This document shows, piece after piece, positions 1 through 3,710 of a DNA stretch of 6,837 nucleotides. Under the pieces are notes generated by a model. The model did not search any database. It was not told the DNA's origin and saw nothing but the letters and a program-made list of their open reading frames with translations. The DNA lies in NCBI GenBank assembly GCA_028293225.1, contig JAQGPE010000679.1, forward strand, positions 1 through 6,837. Reading direction: 5' to 3'. This DNA is from Akkermansiaceae bacterium. Lineage in GTDB: Bacteria > Verrucomicrobiota > Verrucomicrobiia > Verrucomicrobiales > Akkermansiaceae. The translations under genes were made by a program, and so were the position numbers. The number at the start of each line of letters is the position of its first letter. Within the stretch, counting starts at the first letter, position 1.

Positions 1-948
1 GTTCAGATCCTTCACCGGGCGGCCATCACGGCGCACCAGGCCATCGAAGCTGAAGAGATCCCCCTGACCCCCGGCGTCCGTAATCTGCTCGGCCCAGCGC
101 AGGGCGGCGGTCACCCCTCCACCGTCCGGGTCATCGTGCGGATACAGCCTGACCCTCCGTCCCTCGAACACCCGCAGAGCCTCCGGGGAAATGCGGCTGC
201 TGCGGCCCATCATCGCCACCGGGACGCAATGCCGGTCACCCGCCCGCTCCAGGAAATGCAGGGCCGCCAGGTAGTCCGGACCCCCTTCTACGACGAGTGC
301 CGTCGCTTCCGGGACCCTCTCCAGCTCCCCCAGTCCCAGCGGCCAATCCTTGCGACTGCCCGCCAGCGTGTGAGCCTTCCTTTCCCCCAGCCGGTCCGTG
401 GAGACAAAGGGCAGGCCGTCCATCCTGCGGGCCTCCGCGATCTTCTCCCGCTCACTCAGGATCCAGCACGGAGTTCCGCAGACCGTGCCGAAAACCAGCA
501 CCCCCATCCCCGCAGCCATCGCCACCGCCGCCGGGTCCAGCCGCCTCAGCCGCGCCACCCGTCCCCATTCCTCCGGCCCGCCCGGACAGGCGTCCGCAGG
601 CAGGGTCAGCGCCTTCCTCACCGGAGTGAAAGGCTTCTTGAACTCCGGTCTACGGGGCCTCTCGTAGTCGCACTCGTGATTGATCCCGGCCCGCTCCGCA
701 CACCACTCCAGGGCATCCTTCACGCTCCAGCCCCTGGCCAGCGCCACGAAGTCCCCCACGTCCCCGGCTTCCCCGCTGCCGAAGTCCTTGAAGCGCATCC
801 CGTCCGCCGTGATCGAGAAGGACGCATTGCGATCCTCCCGCAGCGGCGAACGGCATGACTTGCCCGGCTCACCTTCCAACCCCAGATCCCGCCACGCCTC
901 ATGAATCGTGTACCGGGCCTTCACCTCCTTGAAGTCTCTCTTCTTCAT
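1..948 (-). CDS. Toprim/CHC2-type primase-like protein, partial (C-terminus beyond left edge)
   Basis: 316 codons stay open from the ATG at 948 to the left edge, so the C-terminus is missing. Residues about 28-89 follow the DnaG-type zinc-ribbon layout: C32 then SPLREDRNASFSI, the counterpart of the usual CPxHxDxxPSF, followed by a GDVGDFVALARGW stretch and an EWCAERAGI helix. The usual CxxH and CxxC ligands are not there; FKDFGSGEAGD stands where a CxxC would be, so zinc binding is probably lost. A Toprim domain follows: VVEGGPDYLAAL (E221, D225) gives the catalytic-Glu motif and HDDPDGGG (D273, D275) the DxD motif. The last visible residues, PVKDLN, resemble the KDLND end of phage and plasmid Toprim proteins. 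Family knowledge suggests primer synthesis or a related nucleic-acid role, often on mobile elements. No helicase or replication partner is visible here. The start is supported by a good ribosome-binding site. The Toprim/primase relationship is strong; the exact function is inference. Confidence 0.85.
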   Translation of the reverse strand, partial: MKKRDFKEVKARYTIHEAWRDLGLEGEPGKSCRSPLREDRNASFSITADGMRFKDFGSGEAGDVGDFVALARGWSVKDALEWCAERAGINHECDYERPRRPEFKKPFTPVRKALTLPADACPGGPEEWGRVARLRRLDPAAVAMAAGMGVLVFGTVCGTPCWILSEREKIAEARRMDGLPFVSTDRLGERKAHTLAGSRKDWPLGLGELERVPEATALVVEGGPDYLAALHFLERAGDRHCVPVAMMGRSSRISPEALRVFEGRRVRLYPHDDPDGGGVTAALRWAEQITDAGGQGDLFSFDGLVRRDGRPVKDLN

Positions 949-954
949 GTATTT

Positions 955-961
955 TCTCCCC
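955..961 (-). promoter_or_regulatory. Ribosome-binding site of the primase-like gene
   Basis: On the minus strand GGGGAGA ends six bases before the ATG at 948. It is the clearest Shine-Dalgarno sequence among the convincing genes of the window and fixes the start codon. Confidence 0.6.
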
Positions 962-1020
962 ACCCCGCGCCTGTCCCCAAGCGCAGGGATCCAGTTATCC
1001 CAGCGCTGTCCTTCCCCCGG

Positions 1021-1115
1021 CAGACGATGCCCCTCTCCAAGCTGTTCCCAGGCAGAACCCCTCTGCCAATCCCTCTCCAGCCCGCGGCATCCGCCCGGTC
1101 AGACAACCCCTCTCA
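1021..1115. repeat. Three imperfect direct repeats upstream of the primase-like gene
   Basis: Three loose copies of a CAGA-N(1-4)-CCCCTCT motif lie at 1021-1038, 1053-1067 and 1100-1115, each preceded by CCCGG, CCCAGG or CCCGGT. Starts are 32 and 47 bp apart, so the spacing is not regular. They lie 73-167 bp upstream of the primase-like start. They could be protein-binding repeats or chance in C-rich DNA. The rest of 949-1360 shows no convincing gene on either strand and no strong promoter. Confidence 0.25.
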
Positions 1116-1360
1116 CAGCGCCCCACTCCTTCGCTCCCCCCTCTACCCGTGGCAGAGAGTGCGAACGAGCCGCCGTGGCCGCGAAGAAATCACAACTCCG
1201 GCATAACGCAACCGCAAAAACCGGGAAATTCCACCCTCCCTGCGAATTGCGAAAACCCCTCGGACAAAAGTCCCAAAAGATTTCTCCACCGCTCCCGGAC
1301 TGGTTGCCGGATGGGGAGAAGCGGACTTCGCGATTTGGGAAAACCCCAGGAAGGACTCAG

Positions 1361-1477
1361 AAGGGCCAAGGGCCCGGCTCCATACCAGCCTAGGCCGCAG
1401 GCCTAGGACCCCCGGGCCCCGGCGCAGCCGCACGACGGACGCCGGGTGCATTGAGAAGCGAGAAAGGTGAGGAGGCG
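1361..1477 (+). repeat. Left arm of the foldback element, with REP-like hairpin
   Basis: The arm contains a compact hairpin at 1389-1407: CCTAGGCC (1389-1396), loop GCA, GGCCTAGG (1400-1407). Read another way, CCTAGGC and GCCTAGG flank a single CGCAG unit. The outer 48 bases are nearly identical to the inverted right arm; the inner part matches only in blocks. Confidence 0.75.
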
Positions 1478-1558
1478 TTCGGTGGGTGGGGCGGGCATGT
1501 CCCGGAGGGAGGGGCGGCACGCTTCCGAGGGCAAGGTTCAGCATGGAGATGAGGCGGG

Positions 1559-1685
1559 CGCCTCCTGGCACCCTGAACTGCGGCATCTCTCCCGCGCCCG
1601 TCTTGCGGCTATCGCCGGCCCTAAAGATCCTAGGCCTGCGCTGCGCTGCGGCCTAGGCTGGTATGGAGCCGGGCCCTTGGCCCTT
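1559..1685 (-). repeat. Right arm of the foldback element, with expanded-loop hairpin
   Basis: Inverted copy of the left arm. Its hairpin uses the same 8-bp arms (1629-1636 and 1650-1657) but has a 13-base loop. Read on the minus strand, three tandem CGCAG pentamers sit where the left arm has one, which accounts for the whole 10-base difference between the outer arms. Confidence 0.75.
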
Positions 1686-1686
1686 T

Positions 1687-1710
1687 GGGGAGCAGGGGAG
1701 CAGGGGAGCA
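1687..1710. repeat. Three perfect tandem copies of GGGGAGCA
   Basis: The octamer GGGGAGCA occurs three times without interruption, starting one base after the right arm of the foldback element and ending two bases before the stop codon of the neighbouring minus-strand gene. Such short repeats are prone to slippage and could change in copy number. Confidence 0.85.
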
Positions 1711-1712
1711 GG

Positions 1713-2192
1713 TCATGGCAGGCCCGGCCGGCAGCTCGTCCAGCGCGTTTCACGGGCCTCGTTTGCCGCTGAGCTGTCCTCGACCAGGCACTGCAATCTC
1801 CGCAGCACCGGGCCGGTCAGCGGGGCGAAGAAATCCGGGGTCTGGGCGATCTCCGGGCGGGCGGAATGGGACACCTGGGTGGTGGGATGGGACACCTTGG
1901 CGGTGGGGTGGGACAGCTCCAGCCGCTGCGCCAGGTCCAGCAGGGTCGCGAAATTCATCGCAGCGGCCTGTTTCACCCGTTGCTGGAAGACCGCCTCCAC
2001 TGCCGCGGCCTGCAGCTCCATGGCCGCCTTCACCAGCCAGGCCGCATGGAAATCCTCCCCCCGGGGCGACAGGGCCGCCGCCAGCCGGGCGATCTCCGCC
2101 ACGTCCCGCTCCGCCAGGTAGTCACGGATCGCGGACTCGTCCACGGCGCCCTCAAAAGGACCGGGCGGGGAAGAAGAAGGGGCGGCGCTCAT
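1713..2192 (-). CDS. Hypothetical helical protein, possibly SOS-regulated
   Basis: A 159-aa protein that I do not recognise. Residues about 17-95 look almost entirely alpha-helical and rich in Ala and Leu (RDYLAERDVAEIARLAAAL, then FHAAWLVKAAMELQAAAVEA and FATLLDLAQRLEL). A short tandem heptad segment (SHPTAKV, SHPTTQV, SHSARPE) follows at about 94-113, then a helical tail. There is no signal peptide, membrane segment or catalytic motif. The last residues (ARETRWTSCRPGLP) are of lower complexity; the stop lies next to the tandem octamer and foldback element, so the 3' end may have been reshaped by the insertion. The ATG at 2192 has no good Shine-Dalgarno sequence and no earlier in-frame ATG was found. 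A LexA-like palindrome lies 34 bp upstream, which would fit a damage-induced gene. It is the same strand as the primase-like gene but 764 bp away from it, so not obviously co-transcribed. Confidence 0.6.
   Translation of the reverse strand: MSAAPSSSPPGPFEGAVDESAIRDYLAERDVAEIARLAAALSPRGEDFHAAWLVKAAMELQAAAVEAVFQQRVKQAAAMNFATLLDLAQRLELSHPTAKVSHPTTQVSHSARPEIAQTPDFFAPLTGPVLRRLQCLVEDSSAANEARETRWTSCRPGLP
1867..1914 (-). repeat. 21-bp in-frame tandem repeat inside the hypothetical gene
   Basis: Two full 21-bp units (1867-1887 and 1888-1908) and the start of a third (1909-1914) encode the heptads SHPTAKV, SHPTTQV and the beginning of SHSARPE on the minus strand. Because the unit is a multiple of three, copy-number change would lengthen or shorten the protein without a frameshift. 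Confidence 0.7.
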
Positions 2193-2226
2193 CGGCAGGG
2201 GTGAAGGTGACGTCGAACAAGAAAGC

Positions 2227-2240
2227 TGTACTTTTGAACA
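2227..2240. promoter_or_regulatory. Putative LexA (SOS) box of Verrucomicrobia type
   Basis: The 14-bp sequence TGTAC-TTTT-GAACA differs by one base from TGTTC-N4-GAACA, the palindromic LexA motif that I recall being described for Verrucomicrobia. Including the flanking bases it also reads CTGT-N8-ACAG, the core of the classical E. coli box. It is centred about 41 bp upstream of the minus-strand ATG at 2192, and 146 bp upstream of the plus-strand ATG at 2386, so the first gene is the likelier target. A weak -35-like TTGCCA (2242-2247, minus strand) lies next to it. A further GAACA half-site sits at 2215-2219, exactly 21 bp from the one at 2236-2240. Function is inference. Confidence 0.45.
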
Positions 2241-2385
2241 GTGGCAAGGAGGAAAATGGGCAGGCCCGGAAGAACCACGGCTGACCGGCTTTTGGATCGA
2301 CTCGCCATGATAGGTGATTTACACACATGCCACTGCGTTTCCGTCTATCTAACGGCGGCCCCCACCCTCCCTCTCCCATTTCCCG

Positions 2386-2883
2386 ATGCAACCGCCTCAC
2401 CCCTACTCCGCCCAGCCCTATCCCCAGGCCGTCACGCTGGTCCACTCGAGCCGCAACACGCCGGCGATGATCGTGGGCTGCATCTCGGTGTTTCTGGGCG
2501 TGGTGGCGCTGCTGTTCTGCTGGGTGCCTTTTCTGGGGATGATCTCGATTCCCTTCGCCGGCGTGGGCGGACTGCTGGCGGTGATCGGCTTCATCGTGGC
2601 GGCCTGCCGGTCGTTCATCGGCTGGGTCATGCCGGTCATCGGAGGGGTGCTGTGCCTGATCGCCCTGGTGGTCTGCATCACCATCACGAGTGCGGCGGGA
2701 TCGGCGATGTCGGCAGGGATGGAAAAGCAGCAGGCCATCCAAAAGGCACGCTCCGAGGAACTTCAGCGCGAAACGGACCGGCTCCAGCGGCAGTTGAACC
2801 AGGCCGTGCCCCAGCTGCCCTCGCCCGCCCCGGCGCCCAAGCCGCATGCGAACCCGAATGGCACCAGCAGCTTGAAGTTCTGA
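2386..2883 (+). CDS. Small membrane protein with three transmembrane helices and a C-terminal coiled coil
   Basis: A 165-aa protein. The N-terminal 20 residues are rich in Pro, Tyr and Gln. Hydrophobic segments lie at about 28-45 (MIVGCISVFLGVVALLFC), 50-73 and 78-101, giving three likely helices separated by very short loops. Residues about 112-140 (MEKQQAIQKARSEELQRETD, then RLQRQLNQAV) look like a charged amphipathic coiled coil, followed by a Pro/Ala-rich tail. The layout, a Pro-rich lead followed by tightly packed helices, is like DUF4190-type small membrane proteins of several phyla, but I cannot assign a family firmly and suggest no function. The hydrophobicity pattern is clean only in this frame, which supports it over the overlapping frames. 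No Shine-Dalgarno sequence precedes the ATG; the upstream bases are C-rich. Confidence 0.8.
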   Translation: MQPPHPYSAQPYPQAVTLVHSSRNTPAMIVGCISVFLGVVALLFCWVPFLGMISIPFAGVGGLLAVIGFIVAACRSFIGWVMPVIGGVLCLIALVVCITITSAAGSAMSAGMEKQQAIQKARSEELQRETDRLQRQLNQAVPQLPSPAPAPKPHANPNGTSSLKF

Positions 2884-2904
2884 GTCCGGGACTGCTTCAG
2901 CTGC
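2867..2904. terminator. Possible bidirectional stem-loop between convergent genes
   Basis: GCAGCT-T-GAAG (2867-2877) can pair with CTTC-AGCTGC (2895-2904), giving ten base pairs with one bulged T and a 17-base loop. The structure spans the stop codon of the upstream plus-strand gene and the last bases of the converging minus-strand gene, which are only 25 bp apart. There is no T-run on either side, so it is not a classic intrinsic terminator. Confidence 0.3.
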
Positions 2905-2908
2905 TCCC

Positions 2909-3442
2909 TCAAGGGCCTGCTGGCATCAAAGGTGGCATCTTCAGCTTTGCTCGGATGGCCTCGACCTGCGTAAGCGCCTTGCTGAAGTCCGGCTCGGTAA
3001 AGTCCGCTCTGCCCCGAGGTGGCAGGTCGATGAGGGCATCGATTTCTCCCAGGATCGCGGTCGCTTCCGGCGCGGCGATCTCCCTTTTGCGAAAGGACTG
3101 GTAGAGCCCCTCCAGCATCTGCTTCCGGTAGGCATACGGAAGGCCAAAGCTGCCGCAGCGATAGCTCCCGACGAAGATCCCGCCCGAAAAACCCGTCGCC
3201 TCAAAAGAACGGCTCTGCCCCGCGCTCTTGCCGGTGATGGCCTGATACTCCGCGGAATATCCCGGCTTTGAGGAGAGGGAGACGGAGCTGATCCGTACGG
3301 GCCCGAGATAGGTATCCCGGCGGCTGTCGCGGGAAAGCGTGTCGAACCCATGAGTGACGACGGTCCGGAATTCCCAGCACATTGCCAGGATCCACAGCAG
3401 GGGTGCCAGAGCCAGCATGCCGGTGAGGAATTTCTTCTTCAT
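2909..3442 (-). CDS. Hypothetical membrane-anchored or secreted protein
   Basis: A 177-aa protein that I do not recognise. The N-terminus has a basic MKKK start and a hydrophobic stretch at about 6-22 (LTGMLALAPLLWILAMC), typical of a signal peptide or single membrane anchor. The LAMC sequence resembles a lipobox but has Met before the Cys, which is not canonical, so I do not call it a lipoprotein. The rest is soluble and mixed: Ser/Gly-rich strands at about 47-95 (GPVRISSVSLSSKPGYSAEY, GFSGGIFVGSYRCGSFG), then helices with AYRKQMLEGLYQSFRKRE and KALTQVEAIRAKLKMPP. The start is placed at the ATG giving the complete export signal; no Shine-Dalgarno sequence is seen, but a plausible promoter lies just upstream. 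It converges with the small membrane protein gene and diverges from the long helical-repeat gene. Confidence 0.75.
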   Translation of the reverse strand: MKKKFLTGMLALAPLLWILAMCWEFRTVVTHGFDTLSRDSRRDTYLGPVRISSVSLSSKPGYSAEYQAITGKSAGQSRSFEATGFSGGIFVGSYRCGSFGLPYAYRKQMLEGLYQSFRKREIAAPEATAILGEIDALIDLPPRGRADFTEPDFSKALTQVEAIRAKLKMPPLMPAGP

Positions 3443-3464
3443 GCCATCGGGACGGGTTCATCTG

Positions 3465-3494
3465 AAGATAAGGCTGCTTCGCCGTGGTGATCAA
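3465..3494 (-). promoter_or_regulatory. Candidate sigma-70-type promoter of the secreted hypothetical gene
   Basis: On the minus strand TTGATC (3489-3494) and TATCTT (3465-3470) are separated by 18 bp. Each matches four of six consensus bases. Transcription would start near 3458, leaving a leader of about 16 bases before the ATG at 3442. No equally good promoter was seen for the divergent plus-strand gene. Confidence 0.35.
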
Positions 3495-3710
3495 GGATTG
3501 CGGTCCTCTGCATGGATTCTTCACGGCGCCTTCACGGAAGCCACCGGACTTAGGGAGCCTCCCCGCGTTTCCAACAACCGTGCGGACTTTCTCCCCGTCG
3601 GGGCGAAAAAGCCGTGCCATCCCGGGGGGCTCTTCGCTAGCTAGGGGGATGGACCTCACCGCCCCGGCTCCCGTTGCCGCCAGAGCTGCGACCCGTTCTG
3701 ACCCGCCCGC

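Larger units (their letters stand above)
1361..1685. repeat. 325-bp foldback (long inverted repeat) element
   Basis: The two ends are inverted copies of one another. The outer 48 bp on the left (1361-1408) match the outer 58 bp on the right (1628-1685) at every base except for a 10-base insertion in the right copy. Homology continues inward in weaker form: 1409-1446 against 1591-1627, and GGTG-A-GGAGGCG at 1466-1477 against its complement at 1559-1572. Arms are therefore about 115-127 bp around an 81-bp centre (1478-1558) with no recognisable gene. No target-site duplication is visible and no transposase is encoded. It could be a MITE-like non-autonomous element, or two facing copies of a dispersed REP-like intergenic repeat. 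Open frames crossing it have no protein-like character. It could also act as a transcription barrier between the two minus-strand genes. Confidence 0.8.

Noticed and set aside
136..858. Open plus-strand frame of 240 codons
   Set aside because: It is antisense to the primase-like gene, rich in Arg, Pro and His without any domain signature, while the opposite strand carries Toprim motifs and a ribosome-binding site.
908..1586. Open frames on both strands across the gap upstream of the primase-like gene
   Set aside because: They are low in complexity, rich in Pro, Arg and Ser, and run through the inverted repeats; no start site or motif supports translation.
2292..2320. TTGGAT-N17-TGATTT as a promoter for the small membrane protein gene
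   Set aside because: The -10 part matches the consensus poorly, and such matches are expected by chance.
2152..2847. 231-codon minus-strand frame
   Set aside because: It is rich in His, Arg, Asp and Gly, as expected for the antisense of a hydrophobic GC-rich gene, and overlaps the membrane protein completely.
2241..3104. 287-codon plus-strand frame covering the membrane protein gene
   Set aside because: After the first 30 codons its composition is that of an out-of-frame shadow (Gly, Arg, Ala and His), and it runs on into the antisense of the next gene. Only its start region was kept as a finding.
3436..3442. LAMC lipobox in the secreted hypothetical protein encoded at 2909-3442
   Set aside because: Met directly before the Cys is not accepted in canonical lipoboxes; the segment is better read as a signal peptide or membrane anchor.
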